From NCBI GenBank assembly GCA_039720395.1, contig CM077827.1:23030375-23094374 (forward strand): DNA of 64,000 nucleotides, in the 5' to 3' direction. Source of the DNA: Liquidambar formosana (Eukaryota; Streptophyta; Magnoliopsida; Saxifragales; Altingiaceae). The notes beneath the pieces are model-generated. The model worked only from the letters and a program-made list of their open reading frames with translations, did no database searches and was not told the origin of the DNA. Both the position numbers and the translations under genes were made by a program. Position 1 is the first letter of the stretch. Each line of letters starts with the position of its first letter. Positions 54,552 to 64,000 of this stretch are shown here, in pieces.

Positions 54552-57500
54552 TGTCACACCCTATTTTTGTCACCTTAGCTAGGACATATCATTTCATGTA
54601 GGATTTTGAGTCCTTTTTGAGTCTAGTCTTTTGCATTGAGTTTCTATGGCATTGAATATCATGTGTATGAATTTTGAAGTGATTTGGAGTTCATCTCGAT
54701 AGTCAATAAGAACTTTTGCGACTTCAAGGGCATAATCGTCTTTTAAGTCGTATATTTCCCATTTGACTTTGGAATGAATCCCGAGTCATTCCATTGAGTT
54801 CATATGGGTACATAGAGTCCATATATAGGTTCAATTTCATGAATTAATGGTTTAAGATCAATTCGGCTCGTAATGGTTCGGGTTGGCTAAAAGACCCTTT
54901 CTTGGTTTGCTCAAATTGACTCATAAGACCCAATCAATTTTCTCTCATTTAACTTCAATTGGGTTTATTTATGTCCTAAACAAGTTTAAAAAGATCGAAT
55001 TTCGATTGGGAAAGCATTCGGTTTGACCTCGTATACAAACCCAGCTTAGCGACGATGAAGTACCATGGTTAACCACCTTTGTAAAACCTAACCATGCACC
55101 CATGATTGAGGATTTTTGTCCTAAAATGCCTAAAAATGTGTTCCCCTTCGAAACACGGTCGTTTTGGCTTTTATTTCGTCAAAATCGGACTTAATTTGAA
55201 GATTTTAGGACTTCTACAGCAAGTGGGAGTCAAAACCGAAGTGAAAATAGGAGGGCCTCAGGTAACCGTCCGGGGCTGGACGGTCAGCCATCTAGGCCCA
55301 GACGGCTAACCGTCCAGGCCTAGATGGTCACCCCAGGAATCCTACTTTAAGTCAACTTCTGACTCTATCTTCCCTCTTTTGACGGTTTCCTCCGCCAAAA
55401 CAACTTGTCTGAGCTTAGGAGTGTGTAGGTTTGAGTTGTTTGAGCACCAAAAGAGTATCTAATAGCCCTAGGATCATTATTTAATGAATTAATCTTAGCC
55501 ATTGGTTTAGGGGGTCAGTTCTCTATATAAAGGACATGATATTCAGCACATAGGAAAAGGTTAATTGCACTTTACACTTAGAGAGAGAGGGAGCTACGAG
55601 TTTGGAGAGCTAGAAGGACTTCAAGAGGAGGCTCTTCAACCCCAAGCAAGCAAGGAAACAAGAGGTTTGAAGACAAGGAAGAGTCTACAAGAGGTAAGCC
55701 TATCCCTTTAATGCTGAACATGAATTTTCTGCTTCTCCTTCTTCTTCTTCTTCTTCTTCTTCTTCTTCTTCTTCTTCTAGGATAGTTATGGTGCATGAGA
55801 TTGCTCTTCTTATGGATTGAATTCAATGTTTATGTGATGTTACATGAATGATTTTAGGACAGTTCATGGCTTTATATGCTTGATAATCCTTGGTTTACCA
55901 AGGATTTGATAGCCTTATTCGTTCTATCTTCTTAAATCATGCATAGTTCACATGTTTAGGTTGCTGTGATTGTTATCATGAATTGATGCTCCTGTTAGTT
56001 AATATATGTTATATGAATGATATTCATGATGATTTGAGCATGTCTTAGAGTCGTTTCATAGGTTTTAATGCATAGTTGTGAGATTAGGGTTTCGATAACC
56101 CTGAAATCGCATAAGTTTTATACAGCATGCTTAGCTTAGCTTTTTGAGTTGTTGCTCATCATAGTCATTTTATAAATGCTGCATATAGTTGAATCATGCT
56201 AGGTTTGCGTTCATGTAGTGGGTTTTATAGGTCTTTTGGAGACATTATCCTTTTTTAAGGATAATTATCCTTTTCGTTGAGTGAGGTTTTGCATGAGAGT
56301 CTTCTGTGATGTGTTTAAGCATGAAATCACTTCTATTCTGTTCTAGTATATATATTTTACGTAGGATATGCTGATTGCACCTCCCCACAACGACTTTTTT
56401 ACGTGAAATTATCTTAGGATAGTTTTGCTTAAGAAAGCTCGCCGTAGGAAGGTCTATTTTCATATTTTACATGAAATATCATCTTTTTGGTTAGAATGTG
56501 CTTTGTTATCATGTTTATTGATATTATTGGAGTCTCTTATGCTTGTTAGTGTGTCTTTAGTAGGTTTTTATGCATGTTAGTCGAGTCATTGCATGTAGGA
56601 TTGAGTTAGAGTCCTTAGTTATTCATTATTCTTGTTGTTTGCATGATTAATGGATGATTTTAGGCCTTGTCAAGATTCTGTCCAGATTTGCATATTGCTT
56701 TCTTTGCATGATTTTGTGCATTTGTAAGGGTGCAAACAGGTACAACGCTTGTCCTATTACAAATAGGGCTGTTATGGTCTGAAATGGCTAATGCTAGGAG
56801 CTTGTGCGCACAGGTAAGTAAGGTTTGAAGGTGCCCCAATTCACCTTTCTTTTTCTTTCTTTTCTCTTCTCCCTCCTAGGGTTACTTCTTAATACAAGTC
56901 TATGGTTTTAATCAAAGGTTTCCTTCAATAATAAATTCTGTTTTTTTATCAAGGTTTCCATTTTGTGGAAGTTTTCCTAAATTCAAACTTGTTTATTCAA
57001 TTCTCTTTCAAATAAAGAAACCTAGGGTTTTTACCATAGGTTTGTATTAGGTTGTAACCCTATTCTTTTCGAACTACGTGGACTTTGATCCATGTATTTC
57101 GCTGCATGGTACGTAGGCGCTCTTCGTGAGGCTCAAGTCCGTTCTAGGATCCAAGTATCCTAGGCTTTTTTTTTCTTTTCTTTTTGTTTTGTTTTATTTG
57201 AATGATTGTGCATGAGATGATTAGATGGGATATATGATATGCATGCTGCCTTGTGATGATATATGATGATATTTGAGTGGAAAAGATATTAAGTTAGCCC
57301 AATTAAATTAAGAGACCAACTCGTGCGATGTGGGTGCCTATGGGCTTTTGCCCAGAACCTTCCCACGTCGTAACTTAGCCCCCGAATCCAATTTTCTGGT
57401 TTCAAAGACTTTGCTTTTCCTTTAATGGAGTCATGTGGTTTTGAAAATAAAACATTTTTGTGATTTTCCTCTTTTCCTTAAAAAATGAGGTGGCGACTCC

Positions 57501-57569
57501 TTTTTTGTTTGTTGTCTTTCACACCTATCATTTTGCCAAACCCTTGTGGGCTGTTTTCCGGGGTTCACA
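54552..57569 (+). mobile_element. Tat/Ogre-type 5' LTR, copy B (3018 bp)
   Basis: Starts TGTCACACCCTATTTTTG and ends GGGGTTCACA, followed by PBS and gag, so it is a 5' LTR. The palindromic GC-rich U3 block is at 55257-55337, and the TATA box CTATATAAAG is at 55523-55532. (CTT)n lies at 55738-55778. The conserved TACGTGGACTTTGATCCATG block is at 57074-57093. It belongs with gag 58340-60338. The 3' LTR must lie right of the window. Confidence 0.85.
55738..55778. repeat. (CTT)n microsatellite in LTR B
   Basis: Near-perfect CTT run just after the transcribed leader start. On the other strand it gives a meaningless poly-arginine frame. Confidence 0.9.
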
Positions 57570-57625
57570 GTTTGGCGACTCCACTGGGGATGTCGAAGGC
57601 TAGACTCATTTAATTTGATTGGGCT
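57296..57625 (+). promoter_or_regulatory. Long-range inverted repeat flanking the PBS
   Basis: AGCCCAATTAAATTAAG (57296-57312) can pair with TTTAATTTGATTGGGCT (57609-57625) over 17 positions with two G-U pairs in RNA. It brackets the LTR end and the primer-binding site. Confidence 0.5.
57573..57590 (+). promoter_or_regulatory. Primer-binding site of element B
   Basis: TGGCGACTCCACTGGGGA, three bases after the LTR end, starting with TGG as needed to pair with a tRNA CCA end. Ogre-type elements are reported to use tRNA-Arg. The tRNA identity is not verified here. Confidence 0.75.
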
Positions 57626-58339
57626 AAATTAATTTCTTATTGTTAATTAAAATCAATCACATTGCATTTGCTTGATTGTGTGCTTTCATTTATTGCATTG
57701 TGTGCGCTACTGTTGCATGATCACTCGATTGTCCCTCGATGTATCCTTGCCAACTGATAGTCTAGTTCAACCTTGGTTTTCCTGATTCCATGTGTTGGGC
57801 GAAGCTATCAAACCTCTCTTGCCAAGTACCCATGGGCTTGCCCTTGGGTATATCAAATGGATCAATCACGTACTGCTGGACCCACGCGACATTCCTGATA
57901 TCACATGTGGTTAGGTATAAAGATTGGTACAAGCAAAGTTGAGGACCCTAGCTTACCCTCTTAAAAGAAAGAATTGCATGTAATGGGCCTTCTAGGACAC
58001 CGTTGGATCACCTATATGCACACACATTGTTGTGATGATATGCTGCCGTGTTTGTGATGTGTTGCCATGCTTTGTTGATTGAGTGGGTAATTAAAGGAAA
58101 CTTTACATCCTACATCCTTAATACGTACCCTTCCCCATGACCCCCGCAAGGGTAATTGGTTAAGAGAACTAATTAAGGGTGTACGTTGTAAAGATTTTGA
58201 GATAATTATGGAAACTTAGGATGGACCCTTAGGCTGAAAAATTGAGTATTTGCCCTATGTTAGAGGGAGAGACGTGCTGGCTTGGATCCCCAATCAACAA
58301 GGGCGCCTAGTCAGTGCTAATTCCGTCACTGAGTCGGAT
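57591..58339 (+). other. Leader between PBS and gag of element B
   Basis: About 750 bases without a long frame. It contains one arm of the inverted repeat above. A frame opens at 58250 without ATG, so the gag start is placed at 58340. Confidence 0.6.
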
Positions 58340-60338
58340 ATGGCTGAGGAAAGAACTAGCAACTGGGGTTTCAACCTTGAGGCCGCTTTGAAAGCTATCA
58401 TGGAAAAGCTTGATCACACTACCCAGGTATCCGAGACCGCACTCAAGTTAGCTCAAGACCTTCAACAGAAGAACTTTGAATCTGAATCCAGGGCCGGTGC
58501 CACTGATAACAATCAAGGATCCAATGATTCTGAATCTGCTGAGGAACCATTAGGAGAGGGGGGAGAGCCACCCAAGACCAAGGAAGGGGAAACCAAAGCC
58601 ACATCAAGGGAGAGCTCAACCGTCCTGGCAAACAAGGTCGAGGCCTTAGAACGAACTCTGAAGGGAATCCGCAGGTCTGATGATATGGTGGACATCCGTA
58701 CTTTGTCCTTGTTCCCAAAGGCTCGCATCCCGTTACAATTCAAGATGCCGGAGTTGGAAAAATTCGATGGGATAGGCTGTCCTAAGACCCACCTCAAGAT
58801 TTATGTGCGAGCTATGCAACCTCGAGGGGCGAACGATGAGTTATTGGCTCAAATGTTTCATGAGTCATTAGCGAGTTCCGCCTTGAAATGGTTTTTATCA
58901 TTAGAGGAGAACAGAACCAAGACTTGGGAGGATGTGTGCAATGCATTCACGGACCATTACAAGTATAACACTGAAGTGGATGTCACGCGAAGGGACTTGG
59001 AAACCACTAAGTAAGGGGTTAACGAGACTTTCTCCGCCTTCATCACTAGGTGGAGACAAAAGGCTTCCAAGATGACAGACAGACCGAATGAGGAAGACCA
59101 GATTCAGTTGGTGGTGAAGAATTTGCTGCCCGTATATCACAAGCACCTCTTTGCTCACTACTTTCCGAACTTCAAGGCTCTTGTTGGGGCTGGCACACAA
59201 GTTGAAGATGCAATTGCCGATGGAACAATCAAAACGGAGGAGGTCCAAAGGAGTCGAAGGACAAACTTTGGAGGAAAACCCAATGCCGAGGTCAATTCCA
59301 TTACCCAACCCACTCGCCCTTTCTCCCTAAATGACTCCACCTCACCTCGCCAATTCACCGAGCTATACATGCTACTCGAAAGAGTCTTTAAAAAGCTGAG
59401 AAGCCGTGACCTCCTGAAACTCCTCGACCCAAGGCCCCACCAAACTCGTTACCCAAAAGCTACAATAAAAATGAATATTGCAAGTTCCACCAAGCCAAAG
59501 GCCATCTAACCAACCGTTGTTACCGCCTCCGTCATGAAATCCAAGATTTGCTCGACAAGCAGATCATTTCACCACCCACCGCACCAAATCGCCCAAATGT
59601 TACTCGAAATCCCCTTCCCACTCACAATGTGCCTCCTCCCAACAACATAAATGCCATCGAGCTTAGCTCGTCCCAATCCCGTCAACCCATAAGGCAATAC
59701 ACGCCGCTTCCCATGACCTTGACTCAAGTTTTCCACCAATGTTGTGATAAAGGGCTCATATTGCCATGCCATTCAAAGCCGAGGCCTTCGACTCCTCACC
59801 AATTCTGTTTGTACCATCAGGCGCCCGGACATGATACAGAGGACTGTGTTATACTGAAAAAGGTAGTTCAAGACTTTATTGATCAAAAGGTTTTGGTATT
59901 ACCAAAGAAGTCCATGCAGCGACAATTGAAAGAAAGGTTCGAGGCAGGAGATCCTAAAGTGGGTTTGTTGGGAGAGTCATCCGGAAAGTTTGATTACTAT
60001 GTACTCTACCCCGACCCCATCCCTGATGAGCCTATAATCCCCACGAGTTGGGATGAGTTACCAGAGGAAGTCCAAATGGAAGAGATCGACACAATCACAT
60101 GGGATGACCTCATGGGTGATGTAGGTGAGATTGATGATATGTGGATGAGCGATGACGAGGTGGAGCACATAACTAGAAGGGGTCGCCATTTCAAGCCTCC
60201 GCACTTAGAATCTGACAACCTATTGGGGGACTTGGAAGGTAATCGCCACCTCGACCTACAAGAAGAGGAGGACGAAGTGCTTAGGCAATTGAGAAAGACT
60301 AATGCCAACATCACTATATGGGGTTTGCTCATGGCAAC
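58340..60338 (+). pseudogene. Gag of Tat/Ogre element B, decayed and truncated by LTR C
   Basis: Starts MAEERTSNWGF. Capsid-like core 58690-59260 (KMPELEKFDGIG, FHESLASSALKWF, DVCNAFTDHYKYN). TAA replaces Gln after DLETTK (59012-59014). The frame resumes with GVNETFSAFI and shifts near 59480. Two CHHC knuckles follow (CKFHQAKGHLTNRC in one frame, CLYHQAPGHDTEDC in the other), each followed by an IQDLLD/VQDFID helix. The C-terminal acidic part matches element D up to NITIWGLLMA. It ends at 60338, where LTR C begins. Confidence 0.85.
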
Positions 60339-63150
60339 TGTGAACCCCGGAAATTGGGCCCACAAGGGATTGAAAGAAAATGAGTTTGAAAAAGAAAAAG
60401 GAAAGGAGTCGCCACCTTATTTTTTAAAGGAAACAAGGAAAACCCTAAAAATAGTTTGTTTTAGGAAAACAATTTGAATGACTCCATAAAAAAGGAAAGG
60501 CAAAAACCAATCTTTTGAAAACCAAAGAAATCGGGGATTCGGAGGCTAAGTTATGACATGGGAAGGTTCTAGGCAAAGCCTATAGGCACCCATGTCACCC
60601 TTTCGGTCTCTCAGTTCATTTGGGCTAAATTAAAGTCTTTCCATACAAAAATCAGCAAGTATATCATCACAAGAATTGCATGCATATCATATATTTCATT
60701 CATCCATCCATGCATAATAAGCAAATAAAAACAGAAAAAAGAAAGAAGAAAAGAAAACATAAATAAACCTAGGATGCTTGGATCCTAGAACGGACTTGAG
60801 CCTCACGAAGAGCGCCTACGTACCATGCAACGAAATACATGGATCAAAGTCCACGTAGTTCGATTAGAATTAGGGTTAAGACCTAATATAAACCTATGGT
60901 TAAAACCCTAGGTTTCCTTATTTGATCAAAAGAGTTGAATATGATAGAAAGTTTGATTTTAGAAAGAACTCCATAAAATGGAAACTTTAATAAAAACCAG
61001 AATTTTATTTATGAAAGAAACCTCTGATTAAACCATAGGATCATATTAAAAATTAACCTTAGATTGGGAGAAGAGAAGGGATAAGGAAGAAAGGTGAATT
61101 GGGGCACCTTCACACCCACTTACCTGAGCGCAATTAGCTCCAAGCATTAGCTATTTCAGACCTGAGCAGCCCTATTTGCCATAGGACAAATACCACACCT
61201 ATTTGCACCCTTACAAGTGCTCAAAACCATGCGAAAACACTAACATGCAAATCTGGATAGAATAGTATTATGGCCTAAAATCATCCACTAAGCATGCCAA
61301 TAGCAAAAACAGCGAACAATAATAAGTCCTAACATATTCCTAGAACCATATCATGCATAAAAACCCTAAAACATACTAACATGCATGCAAAACTATCATG
61401 TTTACTCCATATGAAAAACATATACAGCAAACACGAAGAAAAACCAATAAAAAAGTCTACTTTATCATGCTATATGAAAACAAACACGAAACAATGACTC
61501 TAAAACCCTAAACTCACAAATATGCTTAAAAACTCACCAGACATACTTTAATCATGCTAAAACCAAACTAAACAGAAATTATATCATGCATATTAACTAA
61601 CTAAAGCAATATAACATGATGAAAATCCTAACTCTAACATGCAATGACACTAATCCTAGCACAAGGACAAACAGGAGCACAAGAATCATAACTATGCATT
61701 AAAAACCTAAAGGACAGCCCTAAAGCATGCTAAACAGTAGATAAAAAATAGATATTCCATGTATATTAACTAGCTAGAGTGTTAATACATGATAAAAAAG
61801 GCTACTTTTAACATGCAATAAGCCTAACCCATATGAAAACCTAGTTTAAGCTTGAATAGAGAAGGAGAATACCTTATTCTCTCTCAAACACCCAAGTATT
61901 AATGCATAAAGTGGCTCCCCTTGTGTTTGTAATTGTTCGTGGCTCCTCAGGTCTTTAGAGTGAATCAAACCAACACGAATCCTCCTCTTTGTCAAAGTGG
62001 TATCACAGCAAAGAGATCAAAACTCAACTCAACTTTGAAAAGAAATAGAAAACAAAAAGAGAACAAGAGAAAAGAAAAGTGATTTTCGTCACTTTGCAGA
62101 AGCAGCAACTTCAATCGCGTTTTTGGGTATGAAAACGTTGGATTTGGACAAAGCTTGTGAAATACAAAGTTGTAGAGAATTGAATTAGCTTTCTAACAAG
62201 ACCAATTTCATCAAATTCTGACTTCGGATGAAAAAGTTATGATTAAAATACGACTGCTGGTTTTCAGAAAATCTGCTGCTGAATTATGACGAATTTCACT
62301 CCCTCCAAACCCTCTTCTCCTCTCCCCTTGTTTAAAGACATTAAGAGAGTATTTATAGCTGAAATCTGGAGTTTCCCTTTCCTTCCTGGACTAGGTTTCT
62401 TTGGAGAATAATCAAAAGGTATTTTATAATGATAAAAGACTTCTAATCTGAATAGGAAAAGGGAATTGTCTTTTATAAAAATTGGGAGACTGACCGCTAA
62501 CACGCATGCACATGTATCGTATGTGCGTACACACACTCATCACATACGTACACATGTTAGTGTCATGATAAAAATGGCTAATTTAATAAAATAATTTTCT
62601 TTTCATTTTAACCAAAAATCTTATGCTGTGATTCGCACTAATTCTTCAAGGATAATCCGTAAATAACCACACTAAACTCATCATCAGGCCATATCAAAAT
62701 TGAACTTCATGAAACACTTTTGAGGGTAAAATGATGACTAATGAAAGTCAATTTGAAAAGATTTGGTTGGTAATTGTGAGTCAATTAGAGCTAACCCAAG
62801 GAAGGGTCAATTAACCAACTTGAACTACATCGAGCCATTTTAATCCCGAGCCATTGACTTACCAAATTGAACCTAGAAATACCTCTTATGCATCCATATG
62901 AACTCCAATTGACAATTTGGAGATCATTTCAAGGTCAAATGAAAAGTTTGGGACTTAAAAGACGATTATGCCCCTCAAGTCACAAAAGCTCTTATTATCC
63001 TTCAAGATCAACTCCAATTTGAACCAAAATTCATATCCATTGTCCTTGTGACTCTAGAAAACTAATGCAAGTGACTAGACTCAAAAACAAAACAAAAACA
63101 TGCATGAAATGATGAGCCCTAGTAAGGTGGTGCAAAAATGGGGTGTGACA
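60339..63150 (-). mobile_element. Tat/Ogre-type LTR, copy C, inverted (2812 bp)
   Basis: The plus strand reads TGTGAACCCCGG at 60339 and GGGGTGTGACA at 63140-63150, the exact inverse of LTR B's ends. TATA CTATAAATAC is at about 62347-62356 (minus). The conserved TACGTGGACTTTGATCCATG block is at about 60839-60858, inverted. The minus-strand tract AATGAGGGGCTTC (63151-63163) beside its start looks like a polypurine tract, so this is a 3' LTR of an element extending right. Confidence 0.85.
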
Positions 63151-63279
63151 GAAGCCCCTCATTGGCGAACAAGTTACACTTGTGAACCAATGATAAAGAA
63201 CAACCCATTTTTGGCCAAAAAGCCCGGAGAAATCACACACTGATACCAACAATGATGGGAGGTTGAAAACCTGAGACTG
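63151..63279 (-). other. 3' end of element C: PPT and spacer
   Basis: Polypurine-like tract next to the LTR, then about 115 bases containing an inverted pair around TTGGCGAACAAG/CTTGTGAACCAA (63172-63190). No ORF. Confidence 0.5.
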
Positions 63280-64000
63280 AAATAAGGAAGTGTACTCAAG
63301 TCATGAGTATACTTAAACCACTGAGGGTTGAGAATTGATAAGAGAAGCATATTCAAGCCACTACGAATGAACATACTTTTGAAATGGAAAGATATATTCT
63401 AGTCACGAATATATTTGACCAAGTGATGAGAATGAAATCTGAGAAGTACGTTCAAGTGATGAACATACCTTTGAAATGGAGAAATATATCCAAGCGATGG
63501 ATATACTTAACCAAGTAAGTGACAAAATATCTGAGAAGTATACTCAAGTGATGAGTATACCATTGAAATGGAGAAATATATTCAGGTCACGAATATATTT
63601 AACCAAGTAATCTGAGAATGAAATCTGAGAAGTATACTCAAGTGGTGAGGATACTTAATGATTGAGAAGGACTGAGAAGTACGTTCAAGTGATAAACATA
63701 CTTTTGAAAAATGAGAAATATATTCAGGTCACGAATATATTTAACTAAGTAAGATAGAGAATGAACTGAGAAGTATACTCAAGTGATGAGTATACCATTG
63801 AAATGGAGAAATATATTCAAGTGATGAATATATTTAACCAAGTAATAATCTGAGAAGTATGTTCAAGTGATGAACATACCATTGAAATGGAGAAATATAC
63901 CCAAGCGATGGATATACTTAACCAAGTAGGATAAGAATAATCTGAGAGGTGTATTCAAGTGATGAGTGTACTTTTGAAATGGTGAAATATATTCAGGTCA
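63280..64000. repeat. Tandem array of short inverted repeats (3' region of element C)
   Basis: Sixteen or so inverted repeats of the same design as 2537-3010 and in the same orientation. Arms include GTATACTC/GAGTATAC, ATATATTC/GAATATAT and GTATGTTC/GAACATAC. Loops are AAGTGAT, AGGTCAC or AAGCGAT. The array runs off the window edge. Confidence 0.85.

Noticed and set aside
55578..55826. Frame with a long arginine run on the minus strand
   Set aside because: Translation of the (CTT)n microsatellite inside LTR B; no start context or conservation expected.
63280..64000. Regular repeats with variable parts suggesting a CRISPR-like array
   Set aside because: Plant nuclear DNA, repeats are diverged tandem units with no unique spacers and no cas genes. 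The variable parts are hairpin arms.

Overview
The window is nuclear DNA of a flowering plant, most likely a eudicot with a large, retrotransposon-rich genome. The grounds are an intronless PLS-class pentatricopeptide gene, remnants of plant aldehyde oxidase and plastid lipid phosphate phosphatase genes with GT..AG introns, and nested Tat/Ogre, Athila, Copia, LINE, MULE, hAT and Stowaway elements. Species cannot be fixed from sequence alone. One intact host gene is visible (PPR, 20757-22889). Nearly everything else is transposon or gene relic.

Layout. 1-2536: end of a plus-strand Tat/Ogre-type LTR (copy A). 2537-11045: a minus-strand Tat/Ogre element (D) read right to left as gag, protease, G-patch, an apparent 171-nt intron, RT and two RNase H domains, integrase, then an antisense (plus-strand) 444-codon plant-mobile-domain-like ORF, then a tandem array of small inverted repeats. 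11046-11145: assembly gap. 11146-12470: dispersed repeats and a stretch resembling mitochondrial non-coding DNA. 12471-20756: AT-rich DNA with a Stowaway MITE (13635), a ~2.9 kb TIR element with a repeated palindrome (about 14226-17145) and a MULE-like element with very similar TIRs (17911-19522). 20757-22889: PPR gene. 24405-25790: relics of a beta-mannanase-like exon and of a plastid lipid phosphate phosphatase, the latter split by a TIR element. 26598: second Stowaway.

27751-40145 is a stack of insertions: a deleted plus-strand Copia holds a hAT-like element (8-bp duplication CTTATTGG), which holds a young Athila-type element (5-bp duplication CGGTT, LTRs about 0.5% apart) with most of pol deleted in frame. 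The Copia itself abuts an older minus-strand Copia that carries a second copy of the TIR element found in the phosphatase relic. 40890-46203: 3' half of an aldehyde oxidase gene with two nonsense codons and a MULE-like element in an intron. 47330-54551: LINE relics, a Tourist-like MITE and a long solo LTR. 54552-60338: plus-strand Tat/Ogre LTR (B), PBS and decayed gag, broken exactly by the terminus of an inverted LTR (C, 60339-63150), followed by another inverted-repeat array to the window edge.

The most interesting material is the Tat/Ogre family. Its 3' region carries an array of 8-bp-arm, 7-nt-loop inverted repeats whose two arms change together between units. Beside it lies an intact antisense ORF inside an otherwise dead element, preceded by a block resembling the U3 promoter of the family's own LTRs. 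Pol appears to be interrupted by a small intron with a stop codon immediately inside the donor. The U3 regions carry palindrome modules that differ from copy to copy. These are direct sequence observations; their functions are inferred.
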